Positions 9,420 through 17,619 of a stretch of DNA of 64,000 bases are shown piece after piece. Source of the DNA: DATFMP01 sp035266845 (GTDB lineage Bacteria > SAR324 > JACQKK01); contig DATFMP010000075.1 in NCBI GenBank assembly GCA_035266845.1, positions 1 through 64,000 on the forward strand, written 5' to 3'. Position 1 is the stretch's first letter. Each line of letters begins with the position of its first letter. A program made the translations under genes and the position numbers. The notes beneath the pieces were generated by a model. It made no database searches. It was not told where the DNA came from and was given only the letters and a program-made list of their open reading frames with translations.

Positions 9420-9887
9420 CTATTGGCGATAGGTGCCGGTGATCTCGGCCTTGTCGATGATGTGCCCGTGCATTGCGGCGTGGAAGGCCTCCAACGAGGT
9501 GCCGCCGGTGACCAGCACCCGCTCCACGTCCAGCGCGAACAGTGTGCACACGTAAGGGTGCCGCCCCGAGCCGGGCGGGGGCTGCGGGCCGCCGTAGCCC
9601 GCTTGGCCGAAGCCGTTGCGCAGCTCCTGGCAGCCGGGCGGCATCTTGCTGCCGGAGGCCCCGCCGGCCAGCGCGTGTACATCCGCCGGAATGTTGACGA
9701 CGAGCCAGTGTACCCAGTTGTTGGCCACCGGGTGCGGATCGACGATGGACAGGGCGAAGGAGCGCGTGCCGGCCGGCTCGTCGCTCCAATGGAACGGCAG
9801 CGAGCGGTTCGTGCCGCCCGCCGCGGGCATGGCGAAGGCGGCCGGGATGGCCCCCTCCTCCGTAAACGCCGAGGACTCGAAGTTCAT
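9420..9887 (-). CDS. PEBP family protein (YbhB/YbcL type)
   Basis: 155 residues, the normal size of bacterial phosphatidylethanolamine-binding/Raf-kinase-inhibitor-like proteins. Family signatures are the N-terminal FTEEGAIPAAFA, FALSIVDPHPVANNWVHWLVVNIPA (the DPDAP-like loop and HW segment) and the GYGGPQPPPGSGRHPYVCTLFAL block that forms the anion-binding pocket. No signal peptide is seen, so it is probably cytoplasmic. The cellular role in bacteria is unknown. The start is supported by AGGGGGAGT six bases upstream. It is first of a likely three-gene minus-strand unit with the DUF1499 protein and the lipoprotein. Confidence 0.9.
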   Translation of the reverse strand: MNFESSAFTEEGAIPAAFAMPAAGGTNRSLPFHWSDEPAGTRSFALSIVDPHPVANNWVHWLVVNIPADVHALAGGASGSKMPPGCQELRNGFGQAGYGGPQPPPGSGRHPYVCTLFALDVERVLVTGGTSLEAFHAAMHGHIIDKAEITGTYRQ

Positions 9888-9923
9888 CGGTACTCCCCCT
9901 TTTCTGGTGCACTCCCCCCTGAA

Positions 9924-9990
9924 AGGCCTGTGAAAAACAACGGCTGCGAGGGAGGCAACGCTCCCTGCCGGGATGTCGGGAGCAGGGCCC
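9924..9990. repeat. Degenerate palindromic repeat between serA and PEBP gene
   Basis: The block at 9924-9952 (GCCTGTGAAAAACAACGGC and flanks) is the inverse of a sequence at 44293-44320 next to a flagellin stop codon. It is followed by imperfect GGGAG/CTCCC palindromes. It fills the 190-base gap after the serA stop and probably includes the transcript end. Confidence 0.5.
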
Positions 9991-10077
9991 CCGAAAACGA
10001 CCCCCCTGTTGGTCACAGGCTTTCCAAACCCTACCGTACCCCCGCACCGCAGCGAGAGCACGCACCCTGCTTGTCCG

Positions 10078-11664
10078 CTAGATCGCGATCCTGCGTACGG
10101 AGACCACGTTGGGGATGGCGCGCAGGGCCTCCAGCACGGCGTTGTCGATGCCGGTATCCACGCGCAGCAGGGACATGGCCTGGCCGCCGGGCATGTTGCG
10201 GGACAGCTCGAACTGGCTGATGTTGATGCCGTTTTCGGCCAGGGTGCCCCCGATGTCGCCGATGACGCCCGGGCGGTCGTTATTGATCACCCACAGCAGC
10301 ACGCCGTCCGGGATCACCTCGAAGCTGAACTCGTTGACCTGGCTCAGGCGGTAGTTGTTCTCGCCGAAGACCACGCCGGCCACCTTGAAGCTGTGCTCGT
10401 GATCCTGCACCACGAACTGCACGGCGCTCATGTACTCGCTGAAGGCGGGATCGTCCACCTCGTTGATGGCGATGCCGCGGTCCGCCGCCTTCTGCTCCGC
10501 GTTGACGAACGTGATGGCCTCCTCGGTGGTGTTCTTGAGGAAGCCCTTGAGGAAGGCGCGGCGCACCATCATGCCCTCCTCGCTGTTCAGTTCGCCCCGG
10601 TACACCACCTGGATGCGCCGCGGATTGAAGTCCAACGACTGCACGGCGAAGCTGCCCAGCTTTTCCGCCAGCACGGTGTAGAACTTCACGCGCGGGTTGG
10701 TGAGCACGTTCACGCGGGGCATGTTCACCGGGTAGTCCACCACCTCGTCGCGCAGGGCGCGCAGGGTCTGCTCACTGATGGACTCGGCGATGCGGTGCTG
10801 CGCCTCCAGCGTGGAGGCGCCGATGTGGGGCGTCATCACCACGTTGGGCAGGTCTATCAACGGATTGCCTTGGGGCGGCTCCTCGCTCCAGGTGTCGATG
10901 CCCGCGGCGGACACCTTGCCCGCCCGCAGCGCCTCCAGCAGCGCCGGCTCGGCGATCACGCCGCCGCGCGCCACGTTGAGGATCACCACGCCGTCCTTCA
11001 TGCGCGCGAAGTGCGGGGCATCGATCATGTTGCGCGTCTCGCCGTTGAGCGGCACGTGCACGGTGATCACGTCCGCCTGCGCCACCAGGTCGTCCAGCTC
11101 CATCTTGCGGGCGTGGTGCCGCTCGAAGGCCTCGTCGGCGATGTAGGGGTCGTAGGCCAGCACCTCCATCTCGAAGCCGTGGGCGAAGCGGGCCACGCGA
11201 TGGCCCACGTTGCCCAGCCCGATGATGCCGATGGTCTTGCCGGCCAGCTCGCGCCCGGTGAACTGGTGGCGGTCCCAGCCGTGCTCCTCCATGCGCCGGT
11301 GGGCGGGCACGATCTTGCGCATCGCCGCCAGCAGCATGCCCAGGGTCAGCTCCGCGGCGGAGTTCGTGTTCTTGCCGGGGGTGTTGATGACGAGGATGCC
11401 CTTCTCCGTGGCGTAGTCCACGTCGATGTTGCCGATGCCCACGGCGGCGCGGGCGATCACCTTGAGGCGGCTGCCCGCATCGATCATCTCGCGCGTCACC
11501 TTGGTCTCGGAGCGCGTAACGATGGCGTGGTACCCGCCCACGATGGGCAGGATCTCCTCGTAGGGCAGGTCGGGGCGATAGTCCACCTGAACGTCGGGAG
11601 CGGCCTCCCAGGTTTCCAGGGCCAGCGGGTGCAGCGCACCGGTGACGAGAATGCGGTAGGTCAT
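10078..11664 (-). CDS. serA: D-3-phosphoglycerate dehydrogenase
   Basis: Catalyses NAD-dependent oxidation of 3-phosphoglycerate, the first step of serine synthesis. At 528 residues it belongs to the long form with an extra regulatory domain. The Rossmann motif GLGNVG is at residues 149-154. The catalytic triad residues are Arg233 (VARGG), Glu262 (SEEPP) and His280 (TPHIGAST). The segment after residue 310 matches the allosteric substrate-binding domain, and an ACT domain occupies about 457-528 (WVINNDRPGVIGDIGGTLAENGINISQFE). This architecture usually gives feedback control by serine. The ATG at 11664 was chosen because homologues start with this strand (YRILVTGA); the frame stays open further upstream without similarity. 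Confidence 0.95.
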   Translation of the reverse strand: MTYRILVTGALHPLALETWEAAPDVQVDYRPDLPYEEILPIVGGYHAIVTRSETKVTREMIDAGSRLKVIARAAVGIGNIDVDYATEKGILVINTPGKNTNSAAELTLGMLLAAMRKIVPAHRRMEEHGWDRHQFTGRELAGKTIGIIGLGNVGHRVARFAHGFEMEVLAYDPYIADEAFERHHARKMELDDLVAQADVITVHVPLNGETRNMIDAPHFARMKDGVVILNVARGGVIAEPALLEALRAGKVSAAGIDTWSEEPPQGNPLIDLPNVVMTPHIGASTLEAQHRIAESISEQTLRALRDEVVDYPVNMPRVNVLTNPRVKFYTVLAEKLGSFAVQSLDFNPRRIQVVYRGELNSEEGMMVRRAFLKGFLKNTTEEAITFVNAEQKAADRGIAINEVDDPAFSEYMSAVQFVVQDHEHSFKVAGVVFGENNYRLSQVNEFSFEVIPDGVLLWVINNDRPGVIGDIGGTLAENGINISQFELSRNMPGGQAMSLLRVDTGIDNAVLEALRAIPNVVSVRRIAI

Positions 11665-12028
11665 GGGGTCGTGGGCGGCCGGGTGGCCGTGGATGCTGAA
11701 GCGTGGCCGGTTCGGAAGCGATGCCGGCATCGGGCAGTGCCAATTCTCGTACGCTAGCACAGCCCTGCGCGATGTTGGAGAGCCAAGGCGCAGCGCCGGT
11801 TCGGGGGGCCCCGATGGCTTGCGCACGCGAGGCCGCCGCGCTAGGGGTTGGACGTCAGACCAGCCCAACCGGCGGATGGCGCACACGCCCGGCGAAACGC
11901 CGGTGCCGACGCTCCGCACCCCATGCGGAGCCTTGCCGAGCACGGCCGCGCTCAGCTCCCCCGGTCGCAGGACCACGTCGCGCCGAGGCACGCGCAAACG
12001 GAAGCACATCATGCAAAGGGGGCGTTCC
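11665..12028. promoter_or_regulatory. Divergent intergenic region with two perfect hairpins
   Basis: No gene is seen. The region separates serA (minus) from the WG-repeat lipoprotein (plus). Two perfect stem-loops lie close together: CCGGCG-AAA-CGCCGG at 11889-11903, and GCTCCGCA/TGCGGAGC (8-base arms, 5-base loop) at 11911-11931. They could be part of a leader RNA of either gene. I do not recognise a known riboswitch, and neither stem is followed by a T-run. Confidence 0.45.
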
Positions 12029-14257
12029 ATGAACAGGATTGCAGCATGGGCGCGGATTGCGCTCGTGGCGGGTCTGCTGCCGCTGGCCGGCTGCGCCGGC
12101 ATCGCCGGTTCGGGCGTGACCTTCCAGCCGGTGGCCGGCGTCAAGTACAGCTCGCTCAAGGCCCCGGCCCAGCGCACGTCGCAATCGGCCGAGCGGCTCT
12201 ACGGGGAAGGCTACGCCAAGGTGGGCCGCCTGACGGTCCAGGCCACGGTGCGGCGCTGTACCAAGGACTCCAAGGGCAAGCAGTGCAAGGACCTTCCTCA
12301 GAAGCAAGGCCCCACCGAGCGGCTGCTGGCCGAAGCAGCGGCCCGTGGCGCGGAGCGCGTGGCGGTGCAGGAGGACAACACGGAGGACACCGCCTCGGGC
12401 GAGGGCCTGGGGAACTGCCTGGAATGGAACCACAAGACCAGCGTGCAGGAAGGCGCCTTCTACAACACCTACACCACCACGGCCACGTGCGCGCGCTACG
12501 AGACGGTCAACGTGACGGACACCGTGCGCACCAGCAGCGGCGTGCTGTGGCACCACGACCCGGCGACGGCGCATGACCAGCAGCGGCGCGACCAACTCGT
12601 GGCCGCCGCCGGGCGCGGGGACGCCGCTGCCGTGCGCCGCATGCTGGACGCGGGCCTGCCGGCCGACGCCCGCGATACGAACGGCGTCACCGCGCTATGG
12701 GCGGCCATCCAGGGCCGCAAGCCGGTGGTGCTGGCACTGCTCACGGAACGCCTGACCAAGCAGGCCGCGCCGAAGAGTCTGGGCGAGGTGCTACACGCGG
12801 CCGCCGCCCAGGACGATCCAAAGCTGATCCAGACGCTGATCAAACGCGGTGCGAACGTCAATGCGAAGGACGCGAACGGCACAACGCCCCTGGCCGTGGC
12901 CGCCATGCTGGGCAAGGCCAAGGCCACCCGGGCGCTGATCGCCGCCGGGGCGGACGTGAATGCCCGCAGCCGCAACCTGGACGGTGCCACGCCGCTGCTG
13001 CTGGCGGCGGCCTCGGACAATGTGGACGTGGTGAAGCAACTGCTGGTCGCCAAGGCAGACCCCTGGGCCACCAACGACGAGAAGTGGCTCGCCGTGGACG
13101 TCGCCCAGCACCTGCTCGGCAACGATTCCCAGACGTATCACTTCCTGTCCGGTTACACCCACGGCGCCTACGGATTCATCGACAAGTCCGGCCGGTTCGT
13201 CATCAAGCCCTGGTACGACGATGTCGGTGACTTCTCCGAGGGACTTGCGTCGGTCGGACTCGGTGGGACGTATAGTTGGGACATGAAGTGGGGCTTTGTC
13301 GATAAGCAGGGCAAGGTGCGCATTCCGCTGACTTACGACAAGGTGGGGATGTTCTCGGAGGGTGTGGCGGTCGTCGAGACGGGCGGCCATTTCTTCGGCA
13401 AGTACGGCTACGTCGACAAAACCGGCAAGGTGGTGATCCCCCTGAAGCTGGACGACGCCCACGACTTCTCCGAGGGCTTGGCCGCGGTCGAGAAGGATCA
13501 CAAGTGGGGCTTCATCGACCACCACGGCCGGTTCGTCATCGAGCCACGCTTCGACGACGTTCACGACTTCTCCGAGGGGCTTGCCGCGGCCAAGGATGCC
13601 GCCGCCGGCAAGTGGGGCTATGTGGACAAGCAAGGCCATTGGGCCGTGGCCGCGCGATACGAGCGGGCGGATCCGTTCTCGGACGGTCTGGCCGCCGTGA
13701 TGACCGGACCCTTCCACTTTCCCGACACGGACTGGGGCTATGTGGACCGCAACGGCAAGGGTGTCCTGATGAATCAGTTGCAGTTCGCCTGCGACTTTCA
13801 CGAGGGGCGTGCCTGCGTCATGCAGGATGGCGACTGGGGCTACATCGATGCGAGCGGGCACTTGGTGGTCAAGCCGCAGTACAAGTCGGTGGGAAGGTTC
13901 TCCGAAGGGCTTGCCCGCGTCGCCGGCATCCTTGAGTTGAGCGGATACATCGACAAGAACGGCAAGACCGTGATCGGCATGCAATACAACGGCGCGCACC
14001 CCTTCTCGGAAGGGCTGGCCCTGGTGCGCGACGAGCACTTGGTCGGCGTCACCTACAAATACATCAACAAGACGGGCAAGCCGGCCATCAAGCAGGGCTT
14101 CCTTTCCACCAAAGGCTGGGACGAGTTGCTTCACGCCGGATACACCCAGGACTTCAAGTCGCAGAAGTTCAACGCGGGGAACTTTTCCGAGGGCCTGGCG
14201 CCGGTGAAGGTGGCGGAGGGCGTGTTTCTTTCGCAATACGTGCCGGATGCGCACTGA
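12029..14257 (+). CDS. Lipoprotein with ankyrin and WG repeats
   Basis: 742 residues. The N-terminus has a lipoprotein signal with lipobox LAGC at about residue 22. Residues 22-180 form a unique cysteine-containing region. About 190-360 contain ankyrin-type helices (GRGDAAAVRRMLDAGLPADARDTNGVTALWAAI, RGANVNAKDANGTTPLAVAAMLG). From about 370 to the end there are roughly nine to ten WG repeats of the form WGFVDKQGKV-IP-YDKVGMFSEGVAVV. Both repeat types are protein- or ligand-binding scaffolds, so this is probably a surface-anchored binding protein; the partner is unknown. The start has AAAGGGGG seven bases upstream. No operon partner is close on the same strand. Confidence 0.85.
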   Translation: MNRIAAWARIALVAGLLPLAGCAGIAGSGVTFQPVAGVKYSSLKAPAQRTSQSAERLYGEGYAKVGRLTVQATVRRCTKDSKGKQCKDLPQKQGPTERLLAEAAARGAERVAVQEDNTEDTASGEGLGNCLEWNHKTSVQEGAFYNTYTTTATCARYETVNVTDTVRTSSGVLWHHDPATAHDQQRRDQLVAAAGRGDAAAVRRMLDAGLPADARDTNGVTALWAAIQGRKPVVLALLTERLTKQAAPKSLGEVLHAAAAQDDPKLIQTLIKRGANVNAKDANGTTPLAVAAMLGKAKATRALIAAGADVNARSRNLDGATPLLLAAASDNVDVVKQLLVAKADPWATNDEKWLAVDVAQHLLGNDSQTYHFLSGYTHGAYGFIDKSGRFVIKPWYDDVGDFSEGLASVGLGGTYSWDMKWGFVDKQGKVRIPLTYDKVGMFSEGVAVVETGGHFFGKYGYVDKTGKVVIPLKLDDAHDFSEGLAAVEKDHKWGFIDHHGRFVIEPRFDDVHDFSEGLAAAKDAAAGKWGYVDKQGHWAVAARYERADPFSDGLAAVMTGPFHFPDTDWGYVDRNGKGVLMNQLQFACDFHEGRACVMQDGDWGYIDASGHLVVKPQYKSVGRFSEGLARVAGILELSGYIDKNGKTVIGMQYNGAHPFSEGLALVRDEHLVGVTYKYINKTGKPAIKQGFLSTKGWDELLHAGYTQDFKSQKFNAGNFSEGLAPVKVAEGVFLSQYVPDAH

Positions 14258-14386
14258 CCTCCGGGCCCGCGCCGATTGCCAGCGCGGCGCGGCTGGGCTA
14301 TGAGGGAACGATCGGCGGCTCGCGTCCCGGCGCTTGGGGCGGCGGCGCGACCCCGGTACACCCGCGATTCCCCGGAGGACCCACGT

Positions 14387-15394
14387 ATGCGTGTGCAGGA
14401 CTGCCTGGTGCTGCAGGGCACCCCGGCGACGCCCGTACTGGAGCGTCCCATCGAGACCCGCAAGGCCTGGACCCGCGACAGTATTTCCGCGGCGGACTGG
14501 ACGGTGACCCTGCCCCCGCAGGCGCTGGCGGAGATCGAGACCGTGCTGGGCGCCCTGCGCGCCGACCCACTGCCCACCCTGGTGCTCCGCCCGGAGATGT
14601 TCCGGCTGGAAGCCTGCCGCGCCGTGATGGAGCAGGTGCGCAGCATCCTGCGCGACGGCATCGGCCTGTGCGTGGTGGACCGCCTGCCGCTGGACGACAT
14701 GAGCCCGGACGAAGCCAAGTCCGTGTACTGGGTGCTGGGGCAGCTCGTGGAGCGCTTGGTGGCGCAGAAGTGGGACGGCTCGATGCTCTACGACGTGACG
14801 GACACGGGCCGCCAGTTCACGTACGGTGTGCGCGCCTCGTGGACCAACGTGGAGCTGTTCTTCCACACGGACAACGCCTTTGCCGTGGCCCCGCCCTGGT
14901 ATGTGAGCCTGCTCTGCCTGCACCCGGCGCAGTCCGGCGGCGTGAGCCGCTTCTGCAGCCTCTACACGGTGCACAACCGCCTGCTGGAGCGCTACCCGCG
15001 GCTGCTCCAGCGGCTCTATGAGCCGTTCTACTTCGACCGCCAGGCCGAGCACGCCCCGGGCGCGCCCAAGGTATCGGTCACGCCGGCCTTCGCCTTCGAC
15101 GGCGAGCAGTTGCGCGCGCGGCTCTCCGCCAGCCTGATCCGCAAGGGCTACGCCCTGATGGACGAGCCGCTCGACCCCATGGGCGCCGAGGCCCTGGCGG
15201 CCCTGGACGAGGTGATGCAGGACGACGACCTGTGGGTCGAGTTCACCATCCAGCGCGGGCAACTCCAGTACCTCAACAACTTCGAGTTCGCCCACTTCCG
15301 CAGCGACTTCGTGGACCACGAGGATCCGGCCCTCAAGCGCCATCTGATCCGCCTCTGGTACCGCGGCGAGGGCCGCATGACCTACGACGGGTAG
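14387..15394 (+). CDS. TauD/TfdA-type Fe(II)/2-oxoglutarate dioxygenase
   Basis: 335 residues. The iron-binding HxD pair is His160-Thr-Asp162 (FFHTDNAF), and the distal histidine is probably His319 in KRHLIRLWYR with Arg322 as the 2-oxoglutarate anchor. The segment QYLNNFEFAHFRSDFVDHED is typical of a bacterial TauD/TfdA subgroup of unknown substrate. Such enzymes hydroxylate small molecules using 2-oxoglutarate and O2. The start has CGGAGG seven bases upstream. It stands alone, after the WG-repeat gene and before a repeat-filled gap, so context does not reveal the substrate. Confidence 0.85.
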   Translation: MRVQDCLVLQGTPATPVLERPIETRKAWTRDSISAADWTVTLPPQALAEIETVLGALRADPLPTLVLRPEMFRLEACRAVMEQVRSILRDGIGLCVVDRLPLDDMSPDEAKSVYWVLGQLVERLVAQKWDGSMLYDVTDTGRQFTYGVRASWTNVELFFHTDNAFAVAPPWYVSLLCLHPAQSGGVSRFCSLYTVHNRLLERYPRLLQRLYEPFYFDRQAEHAPGAPKVSVTPAFAFDGEQLRARLSASLIRKGYALMDEPLDPMGAEALAALDEVMQDDDLWVEFTIQRGQLQYLNNFEFAHFRSDFVDHEDPALKRHLIRLWYRGEGRMTYDG

Positions 15395-15457
15395 GCCGTG
15401 TTCGGGAGCCGGAGGAAAACGGGAGTTCCCGAAGACACCGGCTGCCCGCTCATGGAT

Positions 15458-15539
15458 GTCATTCCGAGCGAAGCGAGGAATCTGCTGTGCCCTGAGGCCA
15501 AACAGATTCTTCGGCCCGCGGGGCGGGCCCCGGAATGAC
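15458..15539. repeat. GTCATTCCGAG palindromic element (copy 2)
   Basis: An 82-base near-palindrome like the one at 7624-7703, sharing the outer GTCATTCCGAG / GGAATGAC ends and the internal GAGGAATCTGCTGTGCC segment. The middle differs. It lies 64 bases after the stop of the dioxygenase gene, in a 307-base gap without genes. Confidence 0.75.
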
Positions 15540-15616
15540 AAGGTGTGATGAACTGACTGCACATTGGCATTCCCAAACAGATCCTGGGGCCCCGGAGCCC
15601 GTACACGAATGGAGTC

Positions 15617-15666
15617 CGGAGGGCTTGCTCCCTGGCGGGGGTACCAAGGGGGCCGCGCCCCCTTGG
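15617..15666 (-). repeat. Degenerate two-hairpin repeat, inverted
   Basis: An imperfect GGAGGG-CTTG-CTCCC hairpin followed by AAGGGGGC-CGC-GCCCCCTT resembles the two-hairpin family in inverted order. It lies just past the 3' end of the small membrane-protein gene (minus strand). Confidence 0.5.
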
Positions 15667-15701
15667 GCCACGATCTGATCCAACCGCCAAGCCCTGCCGC
15701 T

Positions 15702-16163
15702 CTACAAGACTGCGCCGGCTGCCGGCTCCAGGCGCCGGCTGCGGACCACCAGCCAGCCCAGCACCGCGCCATAGACCAGGTGCAGCAGCAGGGTCGCCAG
15801 CCCGATGGCGGGGTGAATGTAGACGCCGAAGCGGCCCCAGTGCAGCAGCGGCAGGAAGATCAGCCCCATCCCCAGCCACAGCACCACGCCGAACACGAGG
15901 CCCGTCCACAGGTTGGCGAAGCGCCGCAGGGCGGCCGCGAACACGGCGCCTGCCGCCCCACCATAGGCGAAGTGGGCCACGATGCCGAGGATCAACAGCA
16001 CCACGCGGGGCACGGCGCCGCGCAGCAGCCAGGCCATCAGGGCCATGGGGATGGGGCGGGGAATGGGGCTGAGGCCCGTGACCTCGCCGATTGCCATCAG
16101 CACGGTCATCGCCAGTGTGGCCAGCACGCCGGCGACGAGACCGCGGTTGAGCCATACCTTCAT
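15702..16163 (-). CDS. Small multi-spanning membrane protein
   Basis: 153 residues with about four hydrophobic helices (roughly 5-27, 37-63, 82-106 and 117-142) and a basic C-terminal tail. I cannot assign a family with confidence. Its ATG overlaps the stop of the ArsR-type regulator by four bases, so the two are translationally coupled. In such pairs the membrane protein is often what the regulator controls, possibly a metal or redox-linked transporter or stress protein; that is inference from context only. Confidence 0.75.
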   Translation of the reverse strand: MKVWLNRGLVAGVLATLAMTVLMAIGEVTGLSPIPRPIPMALMAWLLRGAVPRVVLLILGIVAHFAYGGAAGAVFAAALRRFANLWTGLVFGVVLWLGMGLIFLPLLHWGRFGVYIHPAIGLATLLLHLVYGAVLGWLVVRSRRLEPAAGAVL

Positions 16164-16504
16164 GAGACTCCTTGGGTGGGTGTGGCACCGTGCCGGGCAA
16201 GCGCGCCGAAGGCGGCGGAAAGCTCCAGCAGCCGCTCCGCCTGCAGTGAGACCTCCACGAAGCGGCCGCGGCGCGCCATGCGGATCAGGCCCGCACGCCG
16301 CAGCTCCTTCAGGTGGTGCGAGACCGTGGGCAGGGTCACGCCCAGCGCGTCGGCCAGTTCCGACACCGTGCAGCAGTGCTCGGTGAAGTCGCAGTGCGCC
16401 GCATCGCTGCAGCGCAGAGCCCGCGCCTGCAACAGGCGCAGGATGCGCAGGCGCGTCTCGCCCGCCAGAGCCGCCAGCACGGCCGCCAGTTCGCTCTCGT
16501 TCAT
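16160..16504 (-). CDS. ArsR-family transcriptional regulator
   Basis: 114 residues with the winged-helix ArsR/SmtB fold: LAALAGETRLRILRLL helix, then SELADALGVTLPTVSHHLKELRRAGLIRMARRGRFVEVSL as recognition helix and wing. An unusual Cys-rich stretch (four Cys between about residues 31 and 45, in LRCSDAAHCDFTEHCCTVSEL) precedes the recognition helix, in the place where ArsR proteins bind metalloid or metal ions. It is probably a de-repressor for itself and the coupled membrane protein. The ligand is unknown. A palindromic candidate operator lies 30 bases upstream. Confidence 0.88.
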   Translation of the reverse strand: MNESELAAVLAALAGETRLRILRLLQARALRCSDAAHCDFTEHCCTVSELADALGVTLPTVSHHLKELRRAGLIRMARRGRFVEVSLQAERLLELSAAFGALARHGATPTQGVS

Positions 16505-16533
16505 CGCCCGCCCGGTGTCCGGGTCACAAAAGA

Positions 16534-16557
16534 TTAGATGATTCGATAACTATCTAA
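16534..16557. promoter_or_regulatory. Candidate ArsR operator
   Basis: An inverted repeat TTAGAT (16534-16539) and ATCTAA (16552-16557) with a 12-base centre lies in an AT-rich patch that stands out in this G+C-rich window. Distance to the arsR start is about 30 bases. It also lies upstream of motA on the other strand, but about 260 bases away. The rest of 16505-16818 shows no gene. Confidence 0.55.
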
Positions 16558-16818
16558 GCATCTGGCGACATCGAACACAACCCCGTCCGAACCGGCGGGG
16601 CGCTGGGCGTGTCAAAGGATGTGTCAGGGGGCTTCGTGGGGCTTTGCGCGGTGCAAGCCCGCGCGGAGGGGAGCATTCTGCCAGCAATCTGCGTTACTTC
16701 ACCTGGACGCCGGCCGGTGTGACCGGTCAGGCCCGAAGTGCCGATCCGATCCGCCTGGGCCAGGGGCCCGGGACGCACGCACGGGTCGGCTCACGATTCC
16801 ATTGGTTGTGAGGCGAAG

Positions 16819-17619
16819 GTGGGTACCATCCTGTTTCTCGTTATCGGCGTCTTCTCCCTGATTATCGCCTTCGTGCTGGAAGGCGGGGAGCTGGGCGGCC
16901 TGCTGGTGGGCACGGCGGCCATGATCGTATTCGGGGGCACCCTGGGCGCGGTCGGTGTGGCCTTTCCCTGGCGGGACGTGAAGCGCTTCCCGTCCATCCT
17001 GCGCAAGGCGTTCACGGAACCGCCCGGCCGCGCGACGGACGTGATCCTGTACTTCGTGGACGTGGCGAACATCGCCCGCAAACAGGGCATTCTGGCCCTG
17101 GAGGGCCTGACCAAGTCCAAGGAGGACCTCAATCCGCTCACGCGGGTGGGCCTGCAGCTCGTGGCAGACGGCACCGAGCCGCAGCTCATCAAGGAGATCC
17201 TGGAGCTGTACGTGGACAACCGGCAGGAGCGGCACCACGACGGCTTCGCCATGTTGGAGGCGGCCGGCGGCTTCGCGCCCACGATGGGCATCATCGGCAC
17301 CGTGATGGGGCTGGTGCACGTGCTGGGCAACCTGAGCGACCCGGGCAAGCTGGGCCCGTCCATCGCCGTGGCGTTCATCGCCACGCTCTATGGCGTGTCC
17401 TCGGCCAACCTGATCTGGCTGCCCCTCGGCGCCCGGCTCAAGGCGCAGGCCAAGTTCGAGGCGATGCAGGGCCAGATGATCGTCGAAGGCGTGATGCTGA
17501 TCTCCCAGGGGGTCAGCCCGCGCATCGTGGAAGAGAAGCTGCAGGCGTATCTGGACCCGGAAGAGCTGGAGAAGTTCACCGAGCTTTGGGAGGCCCCACG
17601 TGCCGAAGCGACAGCATGA
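16819..17619 (+). CDS. motA: Flagellar motor stator protein MotA
   Basis: 266 residues from the chosen GTG start; forms the ion channel of the stator with MotB. Hydrophobic segments at about residues 2-18 and 25-45 are the first two helices. A long cytoplasmic loop contains the torque-generating region. The last two helices carry the family signature GGFAPTMGIIGTVMGLVHVL and AVAFIATLYGVSSANLIWLPL. The GTG at 16819 gives the usual VGTILFLVIG N-terminus and has AGGCGA just upstream; an ATG further upstream at 16738 would add 27 residues unlike the family. It overlaps motB by 20 bases. Confidence 0.9.
   Translation: MGTILFLVIGVFSLIIAFVLEGGELGGLLVGTAAMIVFGGTLGAVGVAFPWRDVKRFPSILRKAFTEPPGRATDVILYFVDVANIARKQGILALEGLTKSKEDLNPLTRVGLQLVADGTEPQLIKEILELYVDNRQERHHDGFAMLEAAGGFAPTMGIIGTVMGLVHVLGNLSDPGKLGPSIAVAFIATLYGVSSANLIWLPLGARLKAQAKFEAMQGQMIVEGVMLISQGVSPRIVEEKLQAYLDPEELEKFTELWEAPRAEATA

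Noticed and set aside
10078..12177. Longer form of serA starting near 12177
   Set aside because: The extra 171 residues have no similarity and cover an intergenic region with hairpins; ATG 11664 matches the family start.
12791..15772. A 993-codon open frame on the minus strand
   Set aside because: It runs antisense to the WG-repeat lipoprotein and the dioxygenase, which have clear domains and ribosome sites.
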